A DNA stretch of 64,000 bases from Hyperoodon ampullatus (GCA_949752795.1 OX457061.1:3593239-3657238), one strand, 5' to 3'. Shown: positions 1 through 10,700, counted from the stretch's first letter. Program-made: numbers and translations. The notes: generated by a model from the letters alone, not told the origin.

Positions 1-419
1 GCTGCATAACCAGAGCCAGAGGAGCCACAGTGATGCTTCCTGACAAAGCAGGTCCGGGCATCAGCCCACGGCCCCCGCCCCGTGCCTGGCGCTACGGGGA
101 AACTACAGCCTAGCGGAGTCTCAAATCCCATGTCAGATGTGCTCAGGCGCTCCTCGGTTGGACACTTCGCTCCTGATCCATATACCTTCGCTCGTGCCCC
201 ACTGAAAGGACGGTGGCCTGACCGCTCTGAGGTTTCTACCCCAACCATTACGTCCTACAGGAGTGCCTTGGTTTCCTGTCTGCAGGGTCTCGGTGCCCGA
301 GGAGCAGAGAGGGGCACTGCGGCAGGTCGAGGGATGACAGACACTTCGTCCTACCCAGCCCCTCGAGAGCCCCTGTGGCCCTGACTCCGGGCCCACCAAG
401 CACGCTGAGCGGTGGTGTG
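1..419. other. Unique GC-rich sequence, nothing recognised
   Basis: No repeat, exon with splice signals, or RNA gene could be recognised. Open frames occur on both strands with no codon preference, as expected by chance in GC-rich DNA. Confidence 0.5.
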
Positions 420-530
420 GCCCTTCACCTGGAATCCCGCCGCCGACCCACGTGCGCTTGGGTGAGTTCCCACCTCTCCGAGCCTCCATTTCCGCATCCA
501 CGAAAGACGTCTCACGTGGTCATGGGGGCT
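420..530 (-). repeat. MIR-like SINE fragment
   Basis: The stretch around 455-510 reads like the reverse strand of MIR: a 'cttgggtgagttcc' block followed by 'ctccgagcctccatttcc'. It is diverged, so the family call is tentative. Confidence 0.4.
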
Positions 531-1589
531 ACAGGGGGGGAAGCGTGTCCACAGCCCACATGGTGCCTGGTGTGCATGGTGACCGCTGCCCGTGCAAGCC
601 CAGCCGGGGGAAGGACGCTGTGATTTTCTCCGCAAAAAAAAAAAGACTTGACACCGTTCCACACAAGGAGGGAGGGACGCTGCCCTCAGCAGGGGGCTTC
701 CCGCTGCTGTTCTCCCCAGCTTTCCCCATCACTACACCTGGCCTGGCCCGCAAGCAGCCTGGGGGTCCCCGGGACTCAGTGAAACGTTCTCACCTGCCCC
801 CCACCAATGTCCTTATTCCTTGGAGGGGAGTGACCGTGTCCTTGGACAGCCTGGCTCCCGGCCAACTGGCAGCTGACGGTGCTGGAGGGCGGAGCGGGTG
901 AGAAGCAGCTGGCCCAGGGCTGAGGATCACCTGCGGGTCTCCAGCTCTGGCTTCCGAGGCTGGGCTTCCCGGGACTACGTGGTGCTAACGAGTCTGGAAC
1001 CCAGGGAGCTGCGGGCAGTACAACCCCCAACGCAACACGGAGGATGACTTGGGAACATCGTTCTTAAGTTGTGCTGGGAGAGAAGGTTCCAGAGTGCAGC
1101 TGGGGTTGTGCTGTCTGGGTCAGATCCACTTGAGTCCTGCCGGAAGGACGGTCTCCCTAAGGACCAAGCCTTCCTGTCAGGGAAGAAGGATCGGCCAGGG
1201 TCCAGGATCACTGTCTGAAGACGGGTCTTAGGGCCACGCCTCCCCTCCTCAACCTTGCAATGAGTAGTGGGCACAGGTGGCTCTGCGCAGTACAGCCCCT
1301 TGGCTGGAGACACACCCGCCCCTTGGTCTCCACTCCCCACGGCTTCACACTGACCCGCCACCCCAGAAGCCCCACAGCTGTGTGCCTCAGCCTGCATCTG
1401 GGAAGGACACAAGCCAGGCTTAAGGTCACCATGCCAGCCTCTCCCTCAGAGAGCAGAGAGATCTGGGCACAGACCGGGATCCCGATCCTCCCTTCCAGAT
1501 GTGGGATTTTGGGGGTAGGGGTGGGGGACAGCCCTCTGGATGTCATTTCTAAAATAGAATGAAGGATAACCTCCCTGCAGACTTCTTCT
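531..1589. other. Unique GC-rich sequence, nothing recognised
   Basis: About 1 kb with no recognisable repeat or gene, apart from a short A-run at 634-645. Open frames on both strands overlap and look like chance. Confidence 0.45.
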
Positions 1590-1700
1590 CAGGATTCAAG
1601 ACTGGGATGCCAAGAGCGCTTTGCCTGTTAATGAGCACATGATAAATAACAGCTACGACTATTATCTAGTTATAAAAGCAAATGCCAGGCAAAACAGCAC
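1590..1700. promoter_or_regulatory. AT-rich island, candidate conserved non-coding element
   Basis: A short AT-rich block in GC-rich surroundings, with 'gttaatgagc' and 'gataaataac' motifs (TAAT homeodomain-type core and a GATA core). No repeat similarity was seen. Function is inferred only from composition. Confidence 0.2.
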
Positions 1701-2497
1701 GGTCCTTGGCAACACAAGCAGGATGATGCTGGGGCCATTCCAGGGCATGACTTAACTGCCAGAGTCCAGCCAGAGGGAGAGCTCGTCGGGCAAGTGAGGG
1801 CAGCCTGGGGGCTGGGCAGCACTTGGCTGGCGCTGTGGGCGTGTCAGAGGGTGAGGAGCGAGAAGGGCTGACCAAGGGCTACCGGATGGACTTGCTCCAG
1901 CTACAGGGTTTGTGAGGCCGAGGTGGGCTGACCCCGCCTTCCCTGGTGTCCGAGGGCTCCGAGGCACGTCCTCCACGGTGGCCCAGGGAGAGCCTGGGTG
2001 GGTCTCAGTGGTGTGCAGAAGGAACACCTGTATCACACGTGTAGGCCTCATCTGTACACTGACCCCTTCAGCACGTGACCGTGAAGACCCTACTCCACGC
2101 TGGGTGGAGGACAGCCAGCCGGGGAAGCGCAGACACAGCCACCCTTATGGCCGCTGGGTAGAAGGTTCCAGGGACACTAGGGCTGGCGCAGCAGGGTTGA
2201 TGGGCAGCTGAACACTGATGGTCAATAGCTGGTCTCCCCTGAACTCTGCTAGAGTCCAGACCTGCGAGGGAATAGGGATGAGCAAGGCCAAGTGCCTGCC
2301 CCTGAGGCGCCGCCGTCATGCAGGGCTGGCAGGACCCACACCCAGAGTGGGGGGAGGGGCAGGTGTGGTCAAGCAGCCCACGGGCACCAGGTGGGCTACG
2401 GGCTCTGCTCAAGATGGGAAGCTGGTGGCACTGGTCAGCATTCCCCACGACTCAGGGAGGTGCCCGGGCCAGGGCCTAATGGGTTAACGACTATTAA
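1701..2497. other. Unique GC-rich sequence, nothing recognised
   Basis: No gene or repeat recognised. Confidence 0.45.
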
Positions 2498-2506
2498 GAG
2501 GCACAG

Positions 2507-2741
2507 GGCTTCCCTGGTGGCGCAGTGGTTGAGAGTCCACCTGCCGATGCAGGGGACACGGGTTCGTGCCCCGGTCCGGGAGGATCCCACATGCCGCGGA
2601 GCGGCTGGGCCCGTGAGCCATGGCCGCTGAGCCTGCGCGTCCGGAGCCTGTGCTCCGCAACGGGAGAGGCCACAACGGTGAGAGGCCCGCGTACCGCAAA
2701 AAGAAAATAATAAATAAATACAAAATTTTAAAAAATAAAAT
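2507..2741 (+). mobile_element. CHR SINE (cetacean tRNA-Glu-derived), youngest-looking copy
   Basis: A full-length SINE that starts at 'ggcttccctggtggcgcag' and ends in an A/T-rich tail after 'gtaccgcaaaaag'. The tRNA-like head has an A box near 'gtggcgcagtggttgagag' and a B box 'ggttcgtgccc'. It is flanked by an exact 9-bp target-site duplication, 'gaggcacag', at 2498-2506 and 2742-2750. Most CpG sites that are decayed in the other copies (for example 'gccgcggagcgg') are still CG here, which suggests a recent insertion. The family is mobilised by L1 enzymes and encodes no protein. Confidence 0.95.
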
Positions 2742-2750
2742 GAGGCACAG

Positions 2751-3240
2751 ACAACCTAATGAGCGGGGAGCACTGGCAAATTCCAAAGCGGATGCTATTT
2801 CTCCAGGCTACAGCCCAGAGTTTTTCTTTCATCATAATTAGTTGGCTGGGACTAAAAGCACAGCAAGAAAATCCCTGGGGAGCAGCAAGACCCCCGTGAT
2901 AACCGCCAGGCTGTCAGCATCGGCCACTCTGTCTTCAGACTCAGCTCCTCAGTCGGCCATGCATTTGCCCTGGGAGGGCACAGGTAGGCGGGCGGGGCCG
3001 GAGGAGAAGGTGAGGTCGGAGCTCCAGAGTTCCACCCGCCCCGGCCCTGTGTGTCCTCTCAGCTCCTCCACTGAGCACCCTCTCTGCCTGAGTCTAGAAA
3101 GTGGGCTAAGCTGGACTCCAGTTTCCAGGAATCTGGAAGCAGCCTTGCAGCTTATGAAGGGCCGGGGGCTTCCGATGGCCAAGCTCCCTCTGGCCAGCCC
3201 CTTCCACCCTGCGCCTCGTGGCCTGTGTGCAAACTCGGGC
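2751..3240. other. Unique sequence, nothing recognised
   Basis: No repeat or gene seen. Confidence 0.4.
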
Positions 3241-3780
3241 ACTGGGTGATGTTTAAAAGCAACGTCAGACCCTCTCGGATCTATTTCCTAAACACATTCA
3301 AAATCGTACAAAGAGGGACCCAGGGACGGAGAAGCTCCTCTTGTAGGCAATTATCTTAGAGCTAAATCAGCCAAGAAAGCAAAGACCCAACATCAAGGAT
3401 GGCCACTGCTGTGATGTTTACAGGAGGAAAACTGAAAACAGCTCATCAGCCTTCAGCAGAATGGGGTGCATTGTTCTGCACTTTGTGCAGGGGAATCACA
3501 GCAGGGGGCTGGCAGGAGTCGGGGCGCAGAGGATGCCGGCGGCCTGAGGTCTGGGCCAAACCCTGTGCACAAGTGAGCATCGTCTCCCTGAAGCCTGGAG
3601 CCCTGGTCAGAGGTGGGGGCTGTTCAGGGAGCGTTCCCTGCTGCACCCAAGGTCACACCCAGCCCGAATGGAAACTGGGTTCTTAGCAGTGACTCGGTAT
3701 AGCCAAGAAAGTGATTCAAGGCTCGGCATCTGTGGACGTGGACGATGTCACAGAACTCAGAAGTGGGAAATAGCTGGTTA
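3241..3780. other. Mixed-composition sequence, possibly very old L1-derived in part
   Basis: Pieces such as 'ctgctgtgatgtttacagg' (around 3405-3423) resemble the 3' part of old L1 elements. Similarity is too patchy to set boundaries, and no gene was seen. Confidence 0.25.
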
Positions 3781-4062
3781 TAACACAGTAAGTGCACAGC
3801 CTGGGCTTGTGCACACATGCACGTCTTTCTGCTCAGAAACGGGGTGCTCGCTAGCGGGGGTTGGGGGGTGGTCACTGTTTCCTTCTTCAACTTTCTGAAT
3901 TTTCTGAACTGTTTTTGCAGTAACGATGGATTCGCAGGGTGGTCGCTAGTTGGGGGGGTTGGTGACAATCTCCTTCAACTTTCTGAATTTTCTGAACTTT
4001 TTTTTTGCAATAACGATAGATCTGTGTTATAATCAGAAGAAAACAATAGAGCTATTTTTAAA
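3781..4062 (+). repeat. L1 3'-end-like sequence
   Basis: The block 'ctttctgaattttctgaac' followed by 'ttataatcagaagaaaacaa' resembles the terminal sequence of an old L1-type element, whose tails commonly read 'ttttataatcagaaaaaa'. It contains a local tandem duplication (see 3842-4022). Family assignment is from memory and uncertain. Confidence 0.35.
3842..4022 (+). repeat. Tandem duplication, two copies of a unit of about 90 bp
   Basis: Copy 1 (about 3842-3931) and copy 2 (about 3937-4022) both run through 'ggtgctcgctag' / 'ggtggtcgctag', a G-run, 'ccttcaactttctgaatttt', and 'taacgatggat' / 'taacgatagat'. The copies differ by small indels and substitutions, so the duplication is not very recent. 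Confidence 0.85.
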
Positions 4063-4690
4063 GGCAGGCAACCGACACCTCGGAGAAGGAGAGTGTGGCA
4101 GGCTGGGGTGAATCATCCGGGGCATCAAACTTGCTGGCACCGCACTGAGGGATTCAGCATGACCTTACAGGCCAAGGATGCCCCTGCCCGGATGGACCAA
4201 GTGCTCAGAGGAGGGGGCCAGGGCAGAGGGGGTGAGGGCAGGAGGGAGGAGGCGCCAGCCCCTGCCAGTGATGAGACAGCTTTGTCACTAACATATGGGA
4301 CACCCTTCTGCTGTCCCTGGCTGCTCTCTACCCACACTTCAAAACACACACACGAATGCAACACCTCCACCAGGGAGGGTTCAGTTGGGTAGGGAGACAA
4401 AACGATGCCCCTTTTTGGAATAGCAATATGAGGGAGGAATACAGCCCCGTCTGGAGGGAAGGTTCTGCCCCGTGGCGCAATCAACCAGCAGGCAATTCCA
4501 GACGGTGTCCTTGTTGAGCTGTGTGTCCAGCAATGGGAAGGGTCTGCACGAGTGGTCCACACCCCCGGTCGGAAATCAGCACCCAAAATCCCCGCTCTTC
4601 CTGCAACCTTCACCAGCCCAGACCAGAGGTTTCTAACCGGTTCTTCTGGTTTTGCTAAACTCCCATCCTGCCTCTGAGAAGGGCATACGT
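4063..4690. other. Unique sequence, nothing recognised
   Basis: No gene or repeat recognised, only a short 'acacacac' run near 4345. Confidence 0.4.
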
Positions 4691-4725
4691 TCCCCCCACC
4701 CTCCCTCCCCCCTTCCCTCCCCCCA
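4691..4725. repeat. Polypyrimidine (C/T) low-complexity tract
   Basis: Thirty-five bases that are C and T apart from one A at 4698 and the A/G at the 3' edge. Low-complexity sequence; a mirror-type triplex-forming tract is possible. Confidence 0.8.
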
Positions 4726-4829
4726 GCACCAGGTCCTCCGGCAAAGAAATGAGGAGCACCTTTGACCTCATGTTTGCTTGATGGATGGACAGAGCTTGGG
4801 AAATGACGCAGGCGCGGGCCGCAGAGTGG

Positions 4830-5130
4830 CAGGTAATGGTGGGAAATTAAACCAGCCTCCTTGGGTCATCCATCATTAGAACCTCATTCCTTGCCCCCTG
4901 CCCAGGGTCAGCCGCGGTCTCTCAGAGCAATCCATCACCCCGTGGGCTGCAGGATCATGAGACAGCATCTCTCCCTGAGGCCAGGACCAACCAGACACCC
5001 AAAGCCCAGTGCTGGCTCACTCGCTCGGAAATGCCTTTAAAATGCTGTCCTAGATGAGGATTTAATTCAAGTGTTAATAAGGCATCTCATATGCGTTTAA
5101 AGGACAAAGCGCTCCTGGAATTAAGCAACA
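4830..5130. promoter_or_regulatory. AT-rich island, candidate conserved non-coding element
   Basis: Several homeodomain-type cores are clustered here ('gggaaattaaacc', 'catcattagaacc', 'tttaattcaagtgttaataa'). They include TCAAGTG at 5067-5073, which matches the NKX2-class consensus. No repeat similarity was seen, and the composition contrasts with the GC-rich flanks. Enhancer function is inferred, not shown. Confidence 0.3.
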
Positions 5131-6124
5131 TTTACACAATCACTCTGCCTTCTTGGCCGTGGCCTCACCCCACCAACGGCCACCCACCAGGCCTTGGGCA
5201 AGCTTTCATTTATTTGCTCATTTAAGGGAAACGTAAGAGGCAGAGACAGTCTTTCATGTTCACCAGATCCCATTTCATAGTCCTCCTTCTGGGGTCTGAG
5301 AGGTGGAAGACCAGATGGGATGTGGGATGTGGGGTCATGTGGCCAGTTCTGGCCAATGAGATGCAAGCAGTCGCTGCAGATGGCGGTGGTGACCTTCCAT
5401 CTCTCTCTTCCCCGCCTTGGGAGGCATGGAGGCCCCGGGCTGGGTTACGGCATGGAGAACAGCTGCCCTGGAGAGTGGCCTGGCCCCAGAGCAGTCTCTG
5501 TGGAAAAGGAGCCAATGTGGGTGCGAGCACCGAGGATACAGCTCCGCGGTCACTGCAGCCGATGCAGCCCAGAAGAACGCCCGCACGGGGTCTTACTGCA
5601 TGCTGGGTGGGGACTGCAGGGCAAAGAAGAAGACGGGGGTCTTGGCTTTGGGGCTTGCAGTCTTGAAGAAACCGCAGAACCACTCTGACGGTCTCATCTC
5701 AGAAATGAGGTACTGGGTTCCCAGGAAAGAAGCTAGATTCCCAGCTAGCCAGCAGCAGAGCCCCGATAGGCACCTGCTTGGTCCTCTAGTCCAGGCTCCA
5801 GCATCGTCCTTGGTGGGGCTGTTCTAGAAGCTCTTGAATTTCAGGATGAGCTGTGGGAGCTCTAGGCCGGTTCGGTGACTCAGATGGAGCCACTGGGGTC
5901 ACGGGACCAGCTGAGGTCGGAGGCAAGAAGTCCCCGCTCCCTGTCTGGCCGGCTGGTTATTTTCTGTCACGTCTTCCCCTGAAGGCGTCCGCTGAATGTG
6001 CAGGGCCACCGGGTCACAATCACGATCTGGGTACATCATCCTGACACAGATGCACTGGCTTGGTAGGGGAGGCACAGGTCAGGTTTATCTAAATAGAGAA
6101 CTCATCCAGCTTTTGTCAACAGTG
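5131..6124. other. Unique sequence, no gene recognised
   Basis: The block at about 5340-5560 ('ggccagttctggccaatgag') faintly resembles an old LTR or DNA-transposon type, too weakly to call. Otherwise nothing was recognised. Confidence 0.35.
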
Positions 6125-6190
6125 GGAAGTCTTCAACAAGCGTCTATGAACAGCCTGCTGCATGCACAGCACTCAGTGCCCTTGCATCCT
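6125..6190 (+). repeat. L2/MIR-like 'tcaacaagc...cactcagtgcc' fragment
   Basis: Resembles the common mammalian motif 'tcaacaaatatttattgagc...gccaggcactg'. Short and diverged. Confidence 0.3.
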
Positions 6191-6239
6191 GAAGTTGTTC
6201 GAAGACCAGGCTGAAAGATGTGAGTAGCACACTTGGAGT

Positions 6240-6267
6240 GGGGGAGGGAAGGGGAGGGGGAGGGGAA
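6240..6267. repeat. Purine-rich (GGGGA)n low-complexity tract
   Basis: Twenty-eight bases of G and A only. Simple repeat. Confidence 0.85.
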
Positions 6268-6329
6268 CCCGAGTTCTGGCATCGATTAGTCATTTTTTCT
6301 CATCTTTTCAGGGTTTCCAAATGTCTGGG

Positions 6330-6420
6330 CACATCATGAACCCAGGGCTGGGAAGGACCTTGAGGGCACTCCAGTCAAACCCCTCCCCCATCCTCCCCAC
6401 CAACCCGCCATCCCCTATGA
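6330..6420 (+). repeat. Ancient mammalian repeat fragment (MIR-like)
   Basis: 'gggctgggaaggaccttgag' followed by 'cactccagtcaaacccc' matches a widespread old mammalian repeat pattern also seen at 21935. Family name not assigned. Confidence 0.35.
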
Positions 6421-7079
6421 TGCTCAGATTCTCTGCACCGTACTTCCAGGAGGGCCAACGCCGGCTCTCCAAGCATCTCTGGAGACAGCCGCTCACCTCA
6501 TCCCGAGGCAGCCTGGGCCGCTTTGGGTACCTGGAGTGCTCAGTGGCACGTCCCACAAGGGGATCGATCTCCAGGCATCAGGTGGTCAGTGGGTGCCCTG
6601 ACCGGAGTGCAATCTACACAAGGGCAAGCTGCACCTCTGGGGCTGGCATCAGGAGCTTTCTGGGCCCCCGGCAGGAATCAGGGAAGGAATCTGGCCTTGA
6701 AGACACTCCCAGGTCCGTGCTCTCAGGGCCAGGGTGACTCCTCAGCTCCGTTCTTGAAGAAACGTGTCACATGTCTCGTGTCTCGGAGACTCAGTGCCCC
6801 CCTGCCGTCTCCCCCATCCAGAGTCCAGAGCTGGGGCAGCCATCACCCCCTCGCCTGCCCCTGGACTCTAAACAGCCCCTGGGAGGGCACCACCTCCCCC
6901 GTGGGACATCAGTCCTGTGCATCCCTCCAGACATCAAAGCAACAGGACAGAGTTCAATCTCTTCTCCGAGCGCCTCACAGCGTCTTCCAGAGCCCACCTT
7001 GGAGGGCCTCCTTTCAGAATGTGTCTTCTTCCACCTGCATTCCACGCATTCCATGCCCCCCCCACTTCCATGCTGTTAA
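6421..7079. other. Unique sequence, nothing recognised
   Basis: A 204-codon open frame starts at 6523 but has no recognisable domain and is crossed by open frames on the other strand. Confidence 0.4.
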
Positions 7080-7200
7080 GGAGGCTTTATGCTGCCTCAG
7101 ATGTAGCATCTTTGTCAGCTTTCAATGTGAAAAATAAATAATTACAGGGGTGTTGACAGGCTGGTTAAAAATAGTCCCTTCTCGTAAAAGGTGAAAACTT
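7080..7200. promoter_or_regulatory. AT-rich island, candidate conserved non-coding element
   Basis: A small AT-rich stretch with 'aaataaataattacagg' and 'ggttaaaaatag', without repeat similarity. Confidence 0.22.
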
Positions 7201-7374
7201 GGTGAGAAATGCAGGGGCCTGGGGGTGGGGGATGGGAGCTTGCCTCCGTCCAGCCCACCCACTAGCCCGGGAAAGCCAGCCCGCTCCAGACTCCAGGGGC
7301 CCAATCAGATGCCCTGACCTCCCTGCCGACCTGTCTCCGAGCCTGATGTCCTGATCAAACTAGGTGGGAGGCCA

Positions 7375-7510
7375 AGCTGCCCTTGAATCTTGTTATCTGA
7401 CACATAGGTTTTGATTCAAGGAATGTGACTTCCCTAACAAATCGCCTTTTATTAGGTACTATCACTTTAAAAAGAAAAAAAGTCGCATTAATTGCAACTA
7501 TGTGCCATGC
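7375..7510. promoter_or_regulatory. AT-rich island, candidate conserved non-coding element
   Basis: Contains 'tttattaggtac' and 'gcattaattgcaac' (7485-7498), a paired TAAT/ATTA arrangement of the kind bound by paired-type homeodomain proteins. No repeat similarity was seen. Role inferred from composition only. Confidence 0.27.
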
Positions 7511-7985
7511 CCTGGGATTGATTCCGCTATCAGTGTGTCAGGAGTCCCTTCCTCATGGAAGAAGCTCTGTCATCTTTTATGCCAATGTCAACACCAGCCA
7601 AGCTCTCCTGAAGTGGGTCCAAGGACCGCAGTCTTGGCGCAGGAAGGGACCACCCCACACAGACCCCAACTGCAGAAGCAGTGGTGGCCAGCATTCTGGA
7701 GACCTGAGAGGCTTGAGGAGCAGCGGGCAGCGGTGGAGGTTGGTGGAGAGGGTGAGCCAGGCCCCGCGGGATGTGGGCAGTGCCAGGGCCCCTGAGCTAT
7801 CTCCCGGGGGTCATGCTTCCCGCCCCTACTGCTCCACAGCCCATGCAGCTGCCAGAGCCTGACTCAAGGCCCTGATGCCCTGCCTGGGACCCCCGAGACT
7901 CTGTATCACCCGTGAGTCCCCCTTCTGCAACCCCACAGCCCCACCCATCTGTGGGCCCATTCCCAAAAGCGCGGGTGTTCATGCG
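7511..7985. other. Unique sequence, nothing firm
   Basis: The block 7608-7680 weakly resembles an inverted MER5 fragment ('gggtccaaggaccgcag'). No gene recognised. Confidence 0.3.
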
Positions 7986-7989
7986 GCCT

Positions 7990-8140
7990 CTGCCTTGCAC
8001 GCCCTCCTGGAAAACCCCTCCTCATCTTCAGAGACCATCCACGGTTCCCTCCTCTGGAACCTTCCTTGACCCCGGGCCTAACTTCCCCCGAGCTGCACAC
8101 AGCACAGGCCTCCTGGAGTGCATGGGACCCCCGCCCTGAC
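7990..8140 (+). repeat. L2-like LINE fragment
   Basis: 'ctcctggaaaacccctcctc' and 'ggaaccttccttgacccc' follow the pattern of L2 3' sequences ('...aagccttccctgacccc...'). Diverged. Confidence 0.35.
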
Positions 8141-8799
8141 GTGAGCCCTTACGCGCCACTTTCCCGGTAAGGATGTGCTTTCTTGGGGCACAGGAAGGAC
8201 TGCCTACACTTGTCAGCCCACTCGCAGACTCGGAGCGCTACTCATCAGTAAGGCCTTGATTTAATCCTCTTCACCGTCTCTAGCTAAAGAGCTACAACTG
8301 CCGCCTCCGCTGCTGGGACCACTTGCCCGGTCAAGTGGCTGCAGAGTCCCATCCTCTGTGTAAGTCAAGGGGCTCCTCCCCCAGCCCAGCTGCTCCCAGG
8401 CCCGGCTCTTGTCCGCCCACCTGGGCCCCTCTGCCTTTCTTAGGCAGGTTACGGAGGACAGCTGAGACGCTACCGTCAGGGAAAGGAGAGCCCAGCCAGC
8501 GAACCCACTGCCACCTCTGCCCCGCCCCGCCCCACACCAGGTCACGCCCCCCAACAACCACGCCCACGCCACGCCCCATCACACGCTGCCTCGCCCTACC
8601 AGGCCACACGCCTGCCACTCCCCCATCACAACGCCTCCCTGCTGAGGCCCCACCCACCTGGCAGGTCCTGCCACCTCCAGCCTTGGCCCACGCCCCTCTC
8701 TCTCTCCCTGGGCAGCTGCAGCAGCCCGTCGCCGGTCTCTGCGTCCTCCTTCAGTAATTCCTCTTCAAGGCGGCAGTGTTCGGCTTGCTAACGCACAGC
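8141..8799. other. C-rich unique sequence, nothing recognised
   Basis: 8515-8665 is unusually rich in short 'ccacgcc' / 'cacgcccc' words, a degenerate low-complexity tract. No gene seen. Confidence 0.4.
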
Positions 8800-9015
8800 C
8801 TGGACCACGTCCCTCTGCTGCTCTAAAGCCTTCCATGGCTCCCGTGGCCTGGGGACGAAGGCCACGTGCTTGGGCTGCCATTCAAGGACTCCACAGTCAG
8901 CCCCCCGAAGCGGGAGCTGATCAGTCCCGCGTCTTCTGATTTTGTCGCCCGCCCTTCCTGGCACCGTCACTGCATCTGGACCCCTCAATCTGCCTCACTC
9001 CCCACAAAGCCAAGC
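8800..9015 (+). repeat. Ancient interspersed repeat-like segment
   Basis: 'taaagccttccatggctccc' and the downstream 'tctgcctcactccccacaa' resemble a common old mammalian repeat ('...ccagtggctccccat...'). Family not assigned. Confidence 0.3.
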
Positions 9016-9109
9016 CTAGACCCCATTTTTCCCACGAGACACCCTGATTGCCATGGTCAGAGGTGGTCTCCCGCGTTTGGGGGGGGGCGGTGCTGGCCTT
9101 TCCTTTATT

Positions 9110-9240
9110 GGTGGTTATAAATAATCATAGTGAGTGTTTCTTGAACCCTCTCAGGGGCCAAGCCCTGGGCTAAGACCTTCCCGAGTGCTGCAGCCACAGT
9201 CACGGGAGGCTGGGAAGGAGGCCTGCCCACTGTGTGAGGT
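9110..9240 (+). repeat. MIR SINE fragment
   Basis: 'ataatcatagtgagtgtttc' then 'ggggccaagccctgggctaa' match the 5' and core parts of MIR ('...tattgagcac...gccaggcactgtgctaag'). Confidence 0.6.
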
Positions 9241-9539
9241 CAGTGTGGTTTGCTGAGTGAATACTGAGCTCTTGACGCAATAGCTCCGACCGGGAGTGCT
9301 TAAGCTATGGGGGAGGGGATCCCAGGACGCTTGAAGAATATCGTGAACGTGGAGCGCACATGGTCACAGAGATCCACCCCGTTTCTGATGCACTCTCGGT
9401 CCCCATCGCGCCCTCCAGATCTGTCCTCCAGGCTCTGGTTTCTGCTGCCCGCTCTCCTCTGGCCCTGCAGGCCCGCAGCCCTCCTCCCCACCGGCTGGAG
9501 GGGACGCTTAAGAGAGGGGATCAGGCTGGCAAGAAGCCT
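9241..9539. other. Unique sequence, nothing recognised
   Basis: No gene or repeat recognised. Confidence 0.4.
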
Positions 9540-9900
9540 GCACTCGATCCCAGAATGTGCACTTGAGCTCCACTTAGCTGCCCACTGTCTAAAAATGGAA
9601 GGAAGGGATTAAAAATGAGCAAACGAGATGGCTTTGTGTAAAACCATCAGCAGCCGAAATGTGCAGACTAATTGGATTTCCGCCTCCTCCTGCTCTGAAG
9701 GGAGCAGACTCGGGCTGAGCTTCTCCAAAAGCAGGAGGAGAGCAGTGCGTGCCGGGCTGCCGTCGCAGAATGCCTGCCTCTGGCAGCTGCCGCTTGTACA
9801 TCTCCCCAGCTTCCTCCAAGCACCAGCATCCCAGTTATGGCTCCTAATAACTCCCCACTGTCTGCTCTGGTAATCACCCAAATTCCAGAGCTGCACTGGA
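9540..9900. promoter_or_regulatory. Candidate conserved non-coding element
   Basis: Repeat-free by eye, with 'gcagactaattggatttccg' (a TAATTGG homeodomain-type site and a GGATT site adjacent) and 'ggctcctaataactcccc'. Composition differs from its neighbours. Function inferred only. Confidence 0.27.
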
Positions 9901-9984
9901 GAAGAGAGAAAAGGGCCAACTTTGGCCCAATAAGCGTGAGGCTTCTTGGGTTCCTGGGTTGTAAGCCTTAGCAAGCGTCATGAG

Positions 9985-10130
9985 AGCGCAGAGGCAGCTG
10001 CCGTGGGCCACGTGGCACTGGGCCGGCTGGGAGCCAGGCTTCCCCCTACCCTCATGTGTCATCCTCACGACCTCTCCATCCAGTGGGTGGGTATTAGTCA
10101 CCTACGACTACAGTAATGGGGACAAGGGAC
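9985..10130 (+). repeat. MIR SINE fragment
   Basis: 'catgtgtcatcctcacgacc' and the following 'gtgggtattagtcacc' match the MIR core ('...catttaatcctcacaac...gaggtaggtactat'). Confidence 0.5.
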
Positions 10131-10254
10131 CGCCAAGTCTTGGCTGCAGAAGACAACAAAAAACAATCATATCTCAATCTCCGTAGCCTACTGGGTGGTC
10201 TCAGGTGGGCTCAGGCTCTCTCAGAAGGTGGCAGTCAAGCTGGCAGCCAGCGCC

Positions 10255-10580
10255 GACTCATTTGAAGGTTTGAGTGGGTCTGGAGAAGCCTCTTCCAAGC
10301 TCAATCACATGGCTGTTGGCAGGAGGCCCAGTTCTCCACCAGGGCTGTAATGACAGCATGGCAGCTGGCCTGCCCAGCACGCACCATCTGAGAGAGGGGG
10401 AATACGGCCACCCAAGGCAGAAGCCACAGTGCCTTCTATAACCTAATCTCGGGGGACGTAGCACCCCTTCTGCAGATTTCCATTGGTCACACGACCGACC
10501 CTGGTACAGAATGGGAAGGGGGCTGGCAAGGTGTGATACCAGGAGGTGGGGTCACTGGGACCATCTTAGAGGCTGGTTTC
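10255..10580 (-). repeat. Ancient LTR-like interspersed repeat
   Basis: 'tcaatcacatggctgttggc', 'gaagccacagtgccttctat', 'ttccattggtcacacg' and 'gataccaggaggtggggtca' occur in the order known from a widespread mammalian repeat. I read it as an old LTR in antisense; the family is not assigned. Confidence 0.45.
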
Positions 10581-10584
10581 TACA

Positions 10585-10700
10585 TCGTTTCCCCATTTTA
10601 CAGGTGAGAAAACTGAGGCTCAGGTCATGTAGGTCGCTGGCCTGAGCTCACGCAGCCCGTGGGGCAGACCCCAGATGGGACCTCAGCATGCCTGACTCTG
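10585..10700 (+). repeat. MIR SINE
   Basis: The hallmark core 'cattttacaggtgagaaaac' plus 'tgaggctcagg' is followed by a diverged MIR 3' part. Confidence 0.75.

Noticed and set aside
2507..2600. tRNA-like A and B boxes
   Set aside because: They belong to the head of a CHR SINE, not a free tRNA gene: the cloverleaf is degenerate and the sequence continues into a SINE body.
8515..8665. Clustered short C-rich repeats that might suggest a CRISPR-like or satellite array
   Set aside because: Units are irregular with no constant spacer length, and the host is a mammal. It is low-complexity C-rich DNA.
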